Of a stretch of DNA of 64,000 bases, positions 49,263 through 62,425 are shown piece after piece. The position numbers were made by a program, and so were the translations under genes. Each line of letters opens with the position of its first letter. Within the stretch, counting starts at the first letter, position 1. Below the pieces are notes generated by a model. It saw only the letters and a list, made by a program, of their open reading frames with translations. It was not told the origin of the DNA and searched no databases. The DNA is from Rutidosis leptorrhynchoides (Eukaryota; Streptophyta; Magnoliopsida; Asterales; Asteraceae): assembly GCF_046630445.1 (NCBI RefSeq), contig NC_092334.1, positions 106,264,501 to 106,328,500 of the forward strand, given 5' to 3'.

Positions 49263-49690
49263 TGATCTGACCTATCATTTATTTTAAATCTTTATTTCTT
49301 GCTTTATATTTTGTTATTATTAAATCATCTCTTTCCTAAGAGATAAGAATCAACAACCTTAAAAACACATAAAAATCTATCTTTAGTTCTTTAATAAGAC
49401 CTAAGCTATATAATAAACAACTCTTATCTGCTTCCACGCTCTCTTGGGACGATAACCTAAAATACTACATTTGACCGGGTTTTATTGCTCGTTAGGGTGT
49501 TAAAAGTAAAATAAAGGTTTTATAAATTTAAAAGTTGAAATAAAAGATAAAGCACTACTGCACACACTTTTGACACATCAGCTACCTCGTAATGATTGTT
49601 TGAGGTACCAACCACTCGATGTATACCCAGCACCTCTTGATCCAAGACTAGAGAAACACTAAAGCAACATGGTTTTTTTTTTCTTCACGT
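49263..49690. other. Unassigned sequence between I and the LINE
   Basis: No coding frame is seen. A patch at about 49430-49500 (CTCTCTTGGGACGATAACC, then ACTACATTTGACC) resembles the end of Tat-type LTRs and could be a decayed LTR relic. The rest is unrecognised. Confidence 0.4.
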
Positions 49691-50785
49691 AATGCCCATG
49701 AACCATGTGATGGTGGTTCTACTTCATTTTGGAATTGCCCTTGGAATGGAAGTGAGATTCTAAAAGACAAGTTCAAAAGGCGTTGGAGACTTAAAACTAA
49801 CACTAACGCTTTGGTCAAAGATTGGATCATTTGGGATGGCTCAAGTTGGGTGGGTAATTGGCCGTGGTCTAGAGAGCCAACCGGGCGTGCGGGAGGTGAA
49901 CTTCAAAGGTTATCCGAAATGGTTCTTGGTGTAGTTTTAAATGCGGAAAATAGTGACTCGTAGAGGTGGACGCCAAGTAGCGATGGGTTCTTTACAACTA
50001 ATGGCCCTACAAGTTTGATCAACTCGAAAATTCTTCCAACAAGTGACTCAAATTGTGAGACGTTACACAACAATCTTGTTCCAAAAAAAGTGGAGGTTTT
50101 TGTTTGGCGAGCAAGGAAATCAAGACTTCCGGTTCTACTTGAGCTTGATAAAAGAGGGATTGACCTCAATTCGGTTCGTTGTCCCTTATGTGACGATGAT
50201 GTCGAATCGGTAAATCACTCCTTAATCCATTGCAAGCATGCCTTCGACATTTGGTGCAAAATTTTTGATTGGTGGGGGCGGGGTGGGATTCCGTTTATTA
50301 ATGTTGGAGACTTATTTATTGATTCGGGTCAAGCAATGTCATTGGTGGGAAAACTTATTTGGCAAGCGATGGTGTGGACGTACGCATATTTAATTTGGAA
50401 GAACCGTAATCAAAAGGTTTTTTCAAACAAATATTGGAACATACCGGTTGCTTTAAATGAAATTCAAGTTACAAGTTTCGAATGGATCGTGAAGAGGTGC
50501 AAAGGGAAAGTTATCGACTGGCACAAATGAATACACAACCCGCAATGCATCATCGTGTGATCATATTCCAACAGACGTTACGTTGCCTACTTGTCAATTG
50601 TGTCTTGTTAGTTTATGATTTTATTCTAGTGTTTGTAAATTAAATTGTGTACTGTGAGTGGAACCTATCCCATGTGACTTTCTGTGGCTTGTGAGTTCTC
50701 TGTATCAGAGAGCTTGCAAGTGTGTATTCTCTGTTTATATGCATAAATCTAATGCCTTTCCAAAAAAAAATGCCCATGAACCATG
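49691..50785 (+). mobile_element. 5'-truncated LINE with target duplication
   Basis: The body is 49708-50768. AATGCCCATGAACCATG flanks it at 49691-49707 and 50769-50785, and the right end has an A-run just before the duplication. Long duplication, 5' truncation and A-tail are the marks of target-primed LINE insertion. About 1.06 kb of the 3' end remains. Confidence 0.88.
49720..50530 (+). pseudogene. LINE ORF2 C-terminus with zf-RVT domain
   Basis: The frame starts near 49720 (WNCPWNGSEILKDKF), has one stop at about 49961, and is open from 50015 to 50530. The C-terminal zf-RVT zinc-binding module is clear: KVEVFVWRARKSRLP, then CPLCDDDVESVNHSLIHC with four Cys/His ligands, DIWCKIFDWWG and LIWKNRNQKVF. 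This domain follows RT in plant L1-like LINE ORF2 proteins. Endonuclease and RT catalytic parts are missing, so the copy is dead. Confidence 0.88.
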
Positions 50786-51757
50786 AATTTTGTTTTTCAT
50801 CTAAATTGTACATTAGATTTATTTACGTCATACCAAAGCAGGTGAGGGTAGGCCTCAACAAATAGAGTATGCTTATGTTAACTCGTGTTATAGCTTTGAC
50901 TGTTTAGATATGTTTTGTAACAGATAAACTGATTGGTTAATAGAAAGAAGAAGAAAAAAATTGACAAAATTTTATACCAGTAAACAAGTCACTTTTGACA
51001 TAAAATGAGTTGTCTTGAATGAAAGATGTTATGTTTGAAGTCTTTGTTGTGCACATAGTAAGAGGATGACATCGTAGTCGGTGTATGAGCGAAAAGGTAC
51101 TAAATTTAAGAGGGTAACATCATTGTTGAAAAAGTTGGCCACGTAAGCTGATTCTTCTTGTCGATTTGAGAACTAAGTTTTGGCTAAAAACGCCTAAAAA
51201 TTCAGTTCAAAGTCTGGTTGGTTGATTCGTGTTGAGTCATGTCCAGTCAAGATAAAAAAAAAATTATGAGTATATTTTTAAAATTAGATTGTGCCTTGTA
51301 TCTATATTGAAATATTTATGTTTTATGTCTCATATATTTGTGTGTGATATATGTTTAATTTCTATATTATTACTAAAAGTCCCATCGTTGGTCATTGCCC
51401 AACTCATCCCCATCTCGTCCCCAACTCGATCGACTTGTCTCTTCAAGGTCCTGACGCTGGATTTTGCGACCTTGGGTGACATAAAAGTAACATCCAATGA
51501 GGTGCTACACCCACCCAGTTTTAATTATTTCCAACAAACATTGTGAGTTTGTATTATATAAAACTAGTTATGAAAACGACCGCGCGTTGCTGCGGTGCGT
51601 TTTGGTCGATCTGTTTTTGTAGTTGATTAGTAATGGTTCATAAGCTAATATTATTCGATAGCGTTATGCGCAACACTGGGTATATACATGAACAAAATGG
51701 TAACTGTCGCGCGTTGCAGCGAGTAAAACCACGCATTATTGTGGGAAATCATTAACG

Positions 51758-51800
<43 letters not shown>

Positions 51801-52263
51801 TAAGAAAATAATGATACTGTTGGAATAAAATAATTATTTTTTTTCTTGCAAGAAGTCTGGAGTTTAAATCATGTCTAGGACGAATATTTAATGGTGGTGA
51901 GGGATGAGTTGGAAACAACTATGAAAACCTTTTACATTTTACTATTAGTTAGTATATTTCTTAGATTAGGTAGTAGTTGGTTACTAAGATTTTGAAATCT
52001 GTTAAATAAAAGAAGATAAAAGAACGGTGTCGTTTTAGCTATTGAAACTATAAAATTTTGAAAGTACTTTAATATATGAGTAATGTAAACATAAATAAAA
52101 AAAATAAAATTACTTATTAGAAAACTAGTCTCATAATTAAAAGATGTTAAAACTCTTGTGAATGTGTCTTTGAAAAAATAATATAAAATCAAGTGTGAAA
52201 GCAAAATCAAAACTACAACTCTCATGTACTAGAACTACACAAATCTTGGTGTGTTTTAGTATA
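50786..52263. other. Unassigned intergenic DNA
   Basis: There is no supportable gene. Near 51575-51610 and 51700-51725 the motif GCGCGTTGC recurs (ACCGCGCGTTGCTGCGGTG, then CGCGCGTTGCAGCG), suggesting an old small repeat. A pure A-run of about 36 bases lies at 51761-51796 and may be a retroposition tail or simple repeat. Confidence 0.45.
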
Positions 52264-52272
52264 TAAGAGTAA
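52264..52272. repeat. 9-bp target-site duplication TAAGAGTAA, left side of the Mutator-like element
   Basis: It is repeated at 62455-62463 after the right terminus. Nine bases is the duplication size of Mutator-superfamily elements. Confidence 0.88.
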
Positions 52273-52605
52273 GACTTTTTTGTGCCGTTGGTCTCTCAAT
52301 TATACTCCAAAAGTGGACAGCGTCCCTCCGTTTTTTTTTCTGCTTACAGCATCCCTTTATTATCACATTTAAAGATACAGTGTCCCTCGTCAACTTTCCG
52401 TTAAAAAGGTCCGTTAACCCTTGTCATGTGACTTGCATGTGAGGGTAAAATCGTCATTTTCACTTCTTCTTCATCTTCTTCACTTAAATAGAGGGACCAC
52501 TGACGCAAAAATTTTTATAATTTATATATTTTTAATTTCTAAAAAAAAATTTAAATACTTTATTATATATAATAATAATAATAATAACTATATAAATATA
52601 ATTTA
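52273..52605. repeat. Left terminal inverted repeat
   Basis: It pairs with 53674-53991 plus 62431-62454. It includes CTCACATGCAAGTCACATGA-type sequence and a GAAGAAGATGAAG stretch in inverted form. By eye it is highly similar with small indels. Confidence 0.85.
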
Positions 52606-53673
52606 TCCCTATAATTAAAAACGACCTTTAATGATTACAGTTTCATTAAAAAAAATAAGAAAAAAAATAAAAAAATAAAACTGCTGTAACCACTCACGAT
52701 GAACACCCAAAACTCAAAATCGAATTCGAAATTCTAGGACGTTTTAGACTATAATTATAACATGAAAAAGGTTTTAAATCATGTTTAGAAACTTTCTAAA
52801 TTATCAATTTTATTTGAAACATCAAAATGAATTCCAATTTCCTCAAGAACAAGTCGGTTGACTTTTAGAAATTAAAGTTTGACTCCAAAATTCACACTCA
52901 ATATGAGGAATTGGAAGCTTAGCTTTTGCATAAAGTTTGAGTATCAGAATCCTAATAATACTGCATTTATAGTTTTTGAAATTGATTACGAAATCACTCT
53001 GATTGAAAAAGAAAGTAAAAACAGAGAACAAGTTTTGTTCTTGCCTTTTTCTGTTTAAATTCGATCAAATAAAAGTTATTGAATTGATAATTGAATATGG
53101 TGATGAAGGAACCGAGTCATTATCATTAAAATTATTTATTATTATTATTATTATTATTTCTATTATTATTATCATTATTATTACTTTTTTTATTATTAAT
53201 AATATTATACAATTAATTCAATGTTATTTTTGGACTTTCACCCGAATTATAATCAACCATTGTCAGTTCTTGATTTATTTGAAAACGAAAAAAAATTAAA
53301 CAAACACAGCTATATGCTGTTCGCGACTGTCCCAAAAAAAAATTGATTTTCGAATTTGATCACGTAATGGACAATGATTATAACATGAAATAGTTTATAA
53401 ATCGTTCATATAAACTATTGGAATCATCAATTTAACTCAAAACACCAAAACAAGTTCGAATTTCACCATGAAAACCTCGTTTGACTTTTTGAAATTTAAG
53501 TTTGACTCGAAAATTCGAACTCGATATTAGGAATTGGGTTTTCAAACTTTGCAGTTAGTTTAAATAAGAGATTTCTGACTGCATTTATGGATTTTGAAAA
53601 ACAATACGAAATTGAGATTTTGATTTAAACGTGACATAACAGAGGTATCGAAAAGAAAAAAAAATATAAAAAT
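52606..53673. other. Internal region of the Mutator-like element with divergent direct repeat
   Basis: There is no convincing coding frame. Two halves (about 52720-53000 and 53345-53610) are related: both have ATTATAACATGAAA, then GTTTGACT-C-AAATTC, then AGGAATTGG and ACTGCATTTAT in the same order. An ATT repeat lies between them (53130-53200). Confidence 0.6.
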
Positions 53674-53991
53674 AAATTATATTTATATAGTTATTATTAT
53701 TATTATTATATATAATAAAGTATTTAATTTTTTTTATTTTTTAGAAATTAAAAATATATAAATTATAAAAAAATTTGCGTCAGTGGTCCCTCTATTTAAG
53801 TGAAGAAGATGAAGAAGAAGAAGTGAAAAGGACGATTTTACCCTCACATGCAAGTCACATGACAAGGGTTAACGGACTTTTTTAACGAAAAGTTGACGGA
53901 GGGACACTGTATCTTTAAATGTGATAATGGAGGGATGCTGTAAGCAGAAAAAAAAAACGAAGGGACGCTGTCCACTTTTTGGAGTATAATC
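53674..53991. repeat. Right terminal inverted repeat, main part
   Basis: It continues after the F insertion at 62431-62454. The last five bases (TAATC, 53987-53991) were duplicated by F. Confidence 0.85.
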
Positions 53992-55084
53992 TGATGGAAT
54001 TCATCATATTAACAAGTTATATTAACATGCATGTCAAAACCCGATTTTAAAAGTGAAGCGGAAGCAATTTTACATAAACAAATCAATATGAGTTTAACCT
54101 TTTAAACATGAATTCCAAAATAGATCAAGTCTAGAAATATACTTACAAATATAAGAGTGCTAGTAAAGAAAAGTAGTTTAGAGGTTATACCTTCTCCAAG
54201 TTAGGAGGTTAATAAGTGATGATGATGATGATGAACAAGTGTGTAAAACCCAATCCTTTGATACACCAACACCAACACCACCCTTTAAGTTAGTTAAGAT
54301 TTAGACACTTAACTAACTAATTAACCAAGCTCAAAACCCTTTTATTTGCACTTAAAAAACTGGACAGCAACAACTAGAAAGATGATGAGAATGCAAGCTT
54401 CAAAAGCATGAAACCTCAAGAGATAATACCCCAAACTTTGCCCAACACCTAATACTATAGTTAGGATTTGTTGACACTTGAAGATAAGCTTTCAAACAAA
54501 CTCAAGCACACTCCTTTTTACCAAAAAAATTTGGCCAGAATGCTGTATGAAGAAGAAAAGAGTGTTTTTCACTTGTTTTCAAGGCTTTAGTCAAAGAATC
54601 CTTTGGTATTTGAATGACCCATGCATATATGAACTTGTGCCAACACAAGTAACAAGGAAACAAGCATGGGAGGACCTTGGAGACTCCCCAAAAATGTCCA
54701 CCATGTGGGGTGGGTTTAGTTTTATTTTATAAAACTTGTATATTTGTTTTATAAAAGCTTGTTACAAAATGCCAAGTATTTTGTAAGTTACTTGCATATT
54801 TTATAAACCATTTACAAAATATAACACAATATAATTATTTAAACCTATAAATAATTAAATTCATAATGTATATAAATTATCCAAATAATTTATCTCAAGT
54901 GATTATATTTTAGAAAACCGATTTTCTAAAGTTCAAGTGCCGCGTATTTATTTAACGAGCCAATCGTCAATATTAAATATGTTTAAGGTGTCGGTAAGTT
55001 TGTTATTGGGTATGACCCGACTTGGATCATAACATATTAGCCACATTGATTTAATATGTCTCTCGGGCATACGAAATACCTTCA
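53992..55084 (-). repeat. 3' LTR of F
   Basis: This 1093-bp LTR runs from TGATGGAATTC to ATACCTTCA. By eye it differs from the 5' LTR by five C/T differences and one 6-bp indel in a CACCAA repeat (near 54270). Confidence 0.95.
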
Positions 55085-55851
55085 ATCTCCCACTTGCACG
55101 AGAAACATAAGAAATTAATGCAAGTGATGGATACCACCTAACGACCGTCCATCACCCCCAATATGTTATGACTTTTGCCATTCAATAACATCATCCCTTT
55201 CGAGTTCCCATCTCGAATATGAATAGGTGAATCTTTCATCACATCCTTTCGTCCTAGATGTCATGTTAAATCCAAGAGACATAGAGTGATCACTCTCTTC
55301 TAGATTTAACTTTATCAGGCCTTAGACATCTGACTCTCAACGAATAAGAGGGACAAATTCCATCTTTACTACATATGTCCTAGACATACACTATGCATTA
55401 TACCTGAGCTCTTCCTTATGAACTACCATATTTCAGAATAGTGAAGGAAAGAATCAAAGCACAATACTTAGTGAATGTCCGAACCCAATATGTATCTCAG
55501 GTCAGAGGATACAATGATATTCGCCTTTACTCAAGATTACATGTGATCAACCACAAAGGCTCCATTTAGTAAGTCTTGAGGGCGGGTCTTCCAATATTTG
55601 TATCCCACAAATATCTATGAACCTTGGTTGCAACCTTGCCCCATATTCATCCCGTGAATGTATACCAATCCAAGTTCATAATAGTCTAAACCTCACATTT
55701 GCTCCCACAAATGTGATCGACTACGGAATTTAGAATAATTACTTATTCATGGATAAAATATGCAAAATAGGAACATAACTCAAAATAAATTAATGCCATA
55801 ATTATATAAATGAGTTTGAACAATTTCGTTCCGTTACAATACTTAAACAGA

Positions 55852-58800
55852 TCATGACCAATCACTAGAATATCGAAGCCCTAATGCACAAACATGTCCT
55901 GCATGTTTTGGTCCATGTAAGAGCTTCGTGAGAGGATCCGCTATATTAAGATCTGTGTGAACTTTGCGAATACATATCTTTCCCTTTTCAACTTCATCCC
56001 TTATGTAGTTGAATCTCCGCTCAATGTGACGGTTCTTTTGGTGAGCACGAGGTTCTTTGATTTGAGCAATCGCACCCTCGTTGTCACAAAAGATCTCAAG
56101 AGGGTCCTGAATGGAAGGGACTACTCCTAAGTCGTCGATGAATTTCTTCATCCATGCAGCTTCCTGAGCTGCCAATGATGCGGCGATGTACTCCGACTCT
56201 GTAGTGGATAAAGCAACAACATCCTGTTTTGAACTCTTCCAAGAGACTGCACCTCCATTTAACGTGAAGACATAACCGGATTGTGATCGAGAATCATCTC
56301 GATCAGTTTGGAAACTCTCATCCACATAACCTTTTACAGCGAGTTCCTCCTCACCAGACCCGTATATAAGAAACATATCCTTAGTCCTCCTAAGGTATTT
56401 CAATATACTTTTAACAGCAATCCAATGACTGTTTCCTGGGTTATTCTGGTATCTACTTTTCAGGCTAAGAGCGCATGACACATCCGGTCTAGTGCATATC
56501 ATTGCATACATGATTGACCCAATAGCAGATGCATAAGGGACCTTCTTCATTCTCTCTTGTTCATCTTTCGTGGTAGGACACTGAGATGAACTGAGAGGCG
56601 TTCCTCTTTGAATAGGTACCAAACCTTTCTTAGAGTTCTCCATCTTGAACCTTTTCAAGACCTTTTCAATGTATGCACTTTGATTCAAACCTATCAGTTT
56701 CTTGGATCTATCCCTGTAGATCCCAATCCCCAAAACGTATTGTGCTTCTCCAAGATCCTTAATGGAGAAGCATTTACTTAGCCAAGTTTTAACACCTTGC
56801 ATTGCCGGAATATCATTTCCAAATAACAATATATCATCCACATATAGTACAAGGAACATGATAGTGCTCCCACTAGCTTTCTTGTATACACAAGCTTCAT
56901 CACCATTTTTAATGAAGCCAAATTTCTTGGCCTCCTCATTAAATCAATGATTCCACATTCTAGATGCTTGTTTCAATCCGTAGATTGACTTCTTTAACTT
57001 GCATACCTTTTTAGGATATTTCGGATCAACAAAACCTTCAGGCTGAACCATATAGACATCTTCCTCAAGATGTCTATTTAGGAAAGCGGTCTTGACATCC
57101 ATTTGCCATATTTCATAATCATAATGAGCAGCAATGGCAAGTAATATCCTAATAGACTTTAGCATTGCCACAGGCGAAAAAGTTTCATCATAGTCAACCC
57201 CTTGAGTTTGAGTGAAACCTTTTGCTACAAGTCTAGCTTTATATGTATCCAAGTTTCCATGTATGTCGGTTTTCATTTTGAAAAGCCATTTACAATCAAC
57301 TAGCCTTGAGCCAGTAGGTTGTACAACCAGTTCCCAAACTTGGTTGTCATACATGGATTGCATCTCAGCGTTCATGGCTTCCTGCCATTTATCCTTATCA
57401 GTCCTCGACAAAGCATCTTGGTAGTTTGTTGGTTCATCCAAATCAACCACATAGCAACCATCCATGAGAAACCCATATCTCTCAGGAGGATTACCAATCC
57501 TACTAGATTTGCGAACGTCTTGTGTATTTTGATCATCCATCTGATCACTCTCAACATTTTCATGTTGAGTGCTAGTGTCAGCCAATTGTGTATCATCTAC
57601 TTGATCTTGAACCTCTTCAAGATCTATCTTCCTTTCACTATCTCCTTCCATTAGGAACTTAGTTTCAAGGAATTCAGCCTTTCGAGCAACAAATACATTT
57701 TGCTCGGTTGGATCATAGAAATAGTATCCCATATCATCCTTGGGATATCCTATGAAGATACACTTCGTGGATCGAGCATTCAACTTATTAGGGACGTAAC
57801 GCTTAGGATAAGCTTCACATCCCCATACCTTTAAGTATAATAGAGATGGAGGTTTTCCAAACCACATCTAATGAGGTGTTCGTTCCACTTTCTTAGTTGG
57901 GGCCATATTTAAAATACGAGCCGCAGAGCATAGACAATAACCCCAAAATGATAGAGGTAACGAGCTTCTAGCCATCATAGATCGAACCATATCCATTAGG
58001 GTTCGGTTCCTCCTTTCGGAAACTCCGTTAAGTTGTGGTGTCCCGGGTAGAGTAAGTTGCGAGATAATCCCACAACTTCTAAGATGATCTTGGAAAGCAT
58101 CACTTAGGTATTCACCTCCTCTATCGGTACGAAGTACCTTGATTGTCTTATTGAGTTGATTTTGTACTTCGTTTTGATATTCCTTGAATGCCTCAAAAGT
58201 TTCGTCCTTATGTCTTAATAAGTATACATATCCGAAACGACTGAAGTCATCAATGAAAGTAACGAAGTATCTTTCACCATTCCTAGTTATGGGCTTAAAG
58301 GGTCCACATACATCCGAGTGTATTAATCCCAATAAGTCCTTAGCCCTTTCATAGGTCCCTTTGAAAGGTGCTTTAGTCATTTTGCCTTGTAAGCAAGACT
58401 CACATGCATCAAATGAGTCTAGTTCATTTGATTTCAAAAGTCCATTCTTTTGAAGTGTATGCATTCGGTTCTTATTTATGTGACCAAGGCGACAATGCCA
58501 TAAGTAGGAATCACTCAAATCCCTTTTGAGTTTCTTGGTGTTCGTATGGAACATTGAGCTACTGCTTGAAGTGTCATTATGAACCAATTCATAAATACCA
58601 TTCGAAGGCGAAGCCTTAAAATAGAACACATTATCTAAAGAAACATGGATATCATCATTAATGAAATTAAGATTCAAACCACATTGTTTCAAACGGGATA
58701 CAGAAATAATGTTTCGAGATAAATCGGGTGCATACAAAACATTTTTCAAAATAAGCTCCAAACCACTTGGTAGCTTTAAAACAAAGTCTCCTTGAGCTTT

Positions 58801-59886
58801 CACTTGCACCCTTGCTCCATTTCCCATGAAGAGACTTGTCGTTCCCGCTTCTCGATCACTTCTTTTGAACCCCTGCAAAGAATTGCAAATATGAGTTCCA
58901 CATCCTGTGTCTAATACCCATGTATTAGAAGAAGTAATACTAAGCTCAACGTATACCATATATACATTACCTGAGGTTTGCCCTGCATCCCTCTTTTCCT
59001 TCAACTCCTTAAGGTAGACCGGGCAGTTTCGTTTCCAGTGACCCATTTCACCGCAACCGAAGCACGGATCTTCCTTGGGGTTAGCTTTACCGGCAACCTT
59101 TTGCTTCTTGTTGTTGGTTGGGGTAACCATCTTCCCTTTTCCCTTGCCCTTGCCTTGGTAGGCGGGTCCTTTCCTCTTAGCCGCCTTTGGCTTATAAGTG
59201 TTATGGTTTTTGGACCCGCCTTCATTGATCGTAAACACGGGTGAAGCCCTTTTTCCCATGCTTGCTTCTGCCGTCTTAAGCATGGCATGTAATTCGCCAA
59301 TGCTTTTATCCCAACCATTCATGTTATAGTTTAACACGAATGTGTCAAACCTCTTTGACAATGAGTTAAGGATAAGGTCCGTGGCTAATTCATTAGACAC
59401 GTTGCAATTTAGACGGTTTGCTCGATCAATGAGGCTTTTCATCTTAAGGACATAAGATGAAACGGATTGGGTTTCGTCCATCCGACATGCATGAAGCGCT
59501 CGGACCGTTTCAAAGCGCTCGACACGAGCTTGTTGAAGGAACATCTCCTTCAATTGTGTGATCATGTCATATGCACTATGATGCTCGAAATCCTTTTGGA
59601 GTTCGGGTATCATAGTCCCAAGCATGAGGCAAGAAACTTGCAACGAATCGGTGCAATATTTCTCCCAATAAGCCATGGCTTCCGTATCATCCTCGTCCGG
59701 TTGATCGGGAATGGGGTCTTCCAACACATACGCCCGGTCCTCAAGTTTGAGGACTATTCTTAGATTGCGAAACCAATCCATGAAGTTTGTATGGTTGAGT
59801 TTTTCCTTTTCGAGGATTGACCTCAACGATAGGTTGTTAAAGTTGATAGGTGCGTTTGGAATGTTGTTGTTGTTATTGGCGGCCAT
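55852..59886 (-). pseudogene. gag-pol polyprotein of Copia element F, two nonsense codons
   Basis: The start is at 59886 (MAANNNNNIPNAPINF). Segments in order: UBN2-type gag (DWFRNLRIVLKLEDRAYV), zinc knuckle CFGCGEMGHWKRNC, protease (WVLDTGCGTHI), integrase zinc finger (HCRLGHINKNRM, CESCLQGKM) and core (DVCGPF, FIDDFSRFGYVY, RTDRGGEY, NGVSERRNRTL), RT ([38 protein letters not shown]), and RNase H (KGYVDESFQ, TTESEYIAASLA, ADPLTKLL). In-frame stops lie at 57868-57870 (TAG, between integrase and RT) and 56944-56946 (TGA, inside RT). Otherwise the frame is continuous to the TAA/TGA near 55852. It lacks only these two codons for full coding capacity; as it stands it makes truncated products. 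Confidence 0.95.
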
Positions 59887-61323
59887 CTACAAAATTTAAC
59901 AAAGTTGTTTAAGTATTAATTTTTAATTTAACAATCAATACCCTTTAAATCCAATTGATATTTATTAAATTTTAGAATCCAACGGTAAACCAAATTTCGG
60001 TTAGGTGACCTTTATCCCGTTATTTGATTTAGCTAGGTAGTCATTATATGACAATTGCAATCCTCTTGCAACTTCTAAGTTATGGGATCATGCAATCCTT
60101 TTGCATGGCATATTATCCCATCCACGCCTATTTGTTCATCATGCTTCGGTGACCCTAAGTTCATGATTCCCAAATCAAGTCGTCCTACTTGTGCTAACGT
60201 GTAAATTCAACATACTAGTGGTTAGGTGACCTTTATCCCACAAGTGTGCGAAATTCACCTCAATCATATTAGTTTGCTCATAACGGTTAGGTGACCTTTA
60301 TCCCATTAAGAGTTCCCTAATATTTTTAAGTGTTTGCACAAAAGGATGGCATTTAACTTGTTTGTCTTGTTGTTAAAGGGATTTTAAGTTTCATAATTTC
60401 TAGTTTGAGAAAACATATATATGCCATACACCAACATGCATTTAGTGTATGGTATTTATGAAAATCTATTTACATGTTATGTAATAAAGATATTCCATTA
60501 CTTTGATATAAACCGTTTTATATGTGCAATCCGTTTCTTGTCCTTAATAACCATTTATTAGCGTCCTTACCATTTCAATTTAACCGATTAAATTGTAGTT
60601 TGGTACATTTCATGTTGTTAATAATTTAACCAATTAAATAGTAGTTTTGCTTGTTGTTAACTTGTGTGATAACTTGTTGTAGTAACATACACAATCCACA
60701 ATCATACAAGAAATTAAAACAACCACGCATGCAAAATAAATGTTCACAATCAAGCCTTTTGGTAGACATTTTGTTTAGCCGAAAACAAAATGCCACCGGG
60801 TAATGGGTCATAACACAAAGTAGGAGATTTTACCACTCCCACTTAATCTTGCATCCAAGTAGATTCTTCTTGTGTTCTTCCTTTGACACCATCTTTTCAT
60901 CTTCATTTTTACAAAAAAATATATCCTAATACATTTTTCTAAAATTGAAAATATAACCTAATCTATTTTACATACCAAATATGAAATAAATTACATAACC
61001 AAAATTAATATTACATGCCAAATGAATAATTAATTTTACAAACCAAATGAATGAATATTACAACCATATCAATTGAATAATAAATCAACCAAATAAGCAT
61101 TTATACAAACACATGGTCATGGCTAGATTGTGAACTTACAACATACAACAAAATTGACCAATTTGCAAGTTCCAAACCCACTTTTGGAACCCTTAAAATT
61201 CGGCCAAAATCATGAACCCACCCAAACCCGAATATTTTTACATTCTACTTTCATGCATGTACATAGAATGCAAAGTTGGTGGGTTTTAAAGACCATATAT
61301 TAGAATCATATTTCATTGACTTC
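59887..61323 (-). other. Leader of Copia element F
   Basis: This is 1.4 kb of non-coding sequence between primer-binding site and gag. GGTTAGGTGACCTTTATCC occurs at 59999, 60220 and 60285, as in E. No supported frame. Confidence 0.65.
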
Positions 61324-61337
61324 GGCTCTAGATACCA
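61324..61337 (-). other. Primer-binding site of F (initiator Met tRNA)
   Basis: Minus-strand TGGTATCTAGAGCC lies one base from the LTR end, identical to that of E. Confidence 0.85.
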
Positions 61338-61338
61338 T

Positions 61339-62425
61339 TGATGGAATTCATCATATTAACAAGTTATATTAACATGCATGTCAAAACCCGATTTTAAAAG
61401 TGAAGCGGAAGCAATTTTACATAAACAAATCAATATGAGTTTAACCTTTTAAACATGAATTCCAAAATAGATCAAGTCTAGAAATATACTTACAAATATA
61501 AGAGTGCTAGTAAAGAAAAGTAGTTTAGAGGTTATACCTTCTCCAAGTTAGGAGGTTAATAAGTGATGATGATGATGATGAACAAGTGTGTAAAACCCAA
61601 TCCTTTGATACACCAACACCACCCTTTAAGTTAGTTAAGATTTAGACACTTAACTAACTAATTAACCAAGCTCAAAACCCTTTTATTTGCACTTAAAAAA
61701 CTGGACAGCAACAACTAGAAAGATGATGAGAATGCAAGCTTCAAAAGCATGAAACCTCAAGAGATAATACCCCAAACTTTGCCCAACACCTAATACTATA
61801 GTTAGGATTTGTTGACACTTGAAGATAAGCTTTCAAACAAACTCAAGCACACTCCTTTTTACCAAAAAAATTCGGCCAGAATGCTGTATGAAGAAGAAAA
61901 GAGTGTTTTTCACTTGTTTTCAAGGCTTTAGTCAAAGAATCCTTTGGTATTTGAATGACCCATGCATATATGAACTTGTGCCAACACAAGTAACAAGGAA
62001 ACAAGCATGGGAGGACCTTGGAGACTCCCCAAAAACGTCCACCATGTGGGGTGGGTTTAGTTTTATTTTATAAAACTTGTATATTTGTTTTATAAAAGCT
62101 TGTTACAAAATGTCAAGTATTTTGTAAGTTACTTGCATATTTTATAAACCATTTACAAAATATAACACAATATAATTATTTAAACCTATAAATAATTAAA
62201 TTCATAATGTATATAAATTATCCAAATAATTTATCTCAAGTGATTATATTTTAGAAAACCGATTTTCTAAAGTTCAAGTGTCGCGTATTTATTTAACGAG
62301 TCAATCGTCAATATTAAATATGTTTAAGGTGTCGGTAAGTTTGTTATTGGGTATGACCCGACTTGGATCATAACATATTAGCCACATTGATTTAATATGT
62401 CTCTCGGGCATACGAAATACCTTCA
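61339..62425 (-). repeat. 5' LTR of F
   Basis: This is a 1087-bp LTR, near identical to 53992-55084. Confidence 0.95.

Larger units (their letters stand above)
53992..62425 (-). mobile_element. Copia element F, nearly intact, minus strand
   Basis: This is an 8434-bp LTR retrotransposon with TAATC on both sides (53987-53991, 62426-62430). Minus-strand order: 5' LTR (62425-61339), Met-tRNA primer-binding site, leader, gag-protease-integrase-RT-RNase H in one frame, PPT (AAGTGGGAGAT, 55085-55095), 3' LTR (55084-53992). Integrase before RT is the Copia order. The LTRs differ at only a handful of sites, so the insertion is recent. Two nonsense codons break the polyprotein. It is the same family as E. 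Confidence 0.96.

Noticed and set aside
54478..54732. 84-codon ORF inside the F LTRs (also at 61819)
   Set aside because: It is identical in both LTRs simply because they are repeats. It is in antisense to the element with no known motif.
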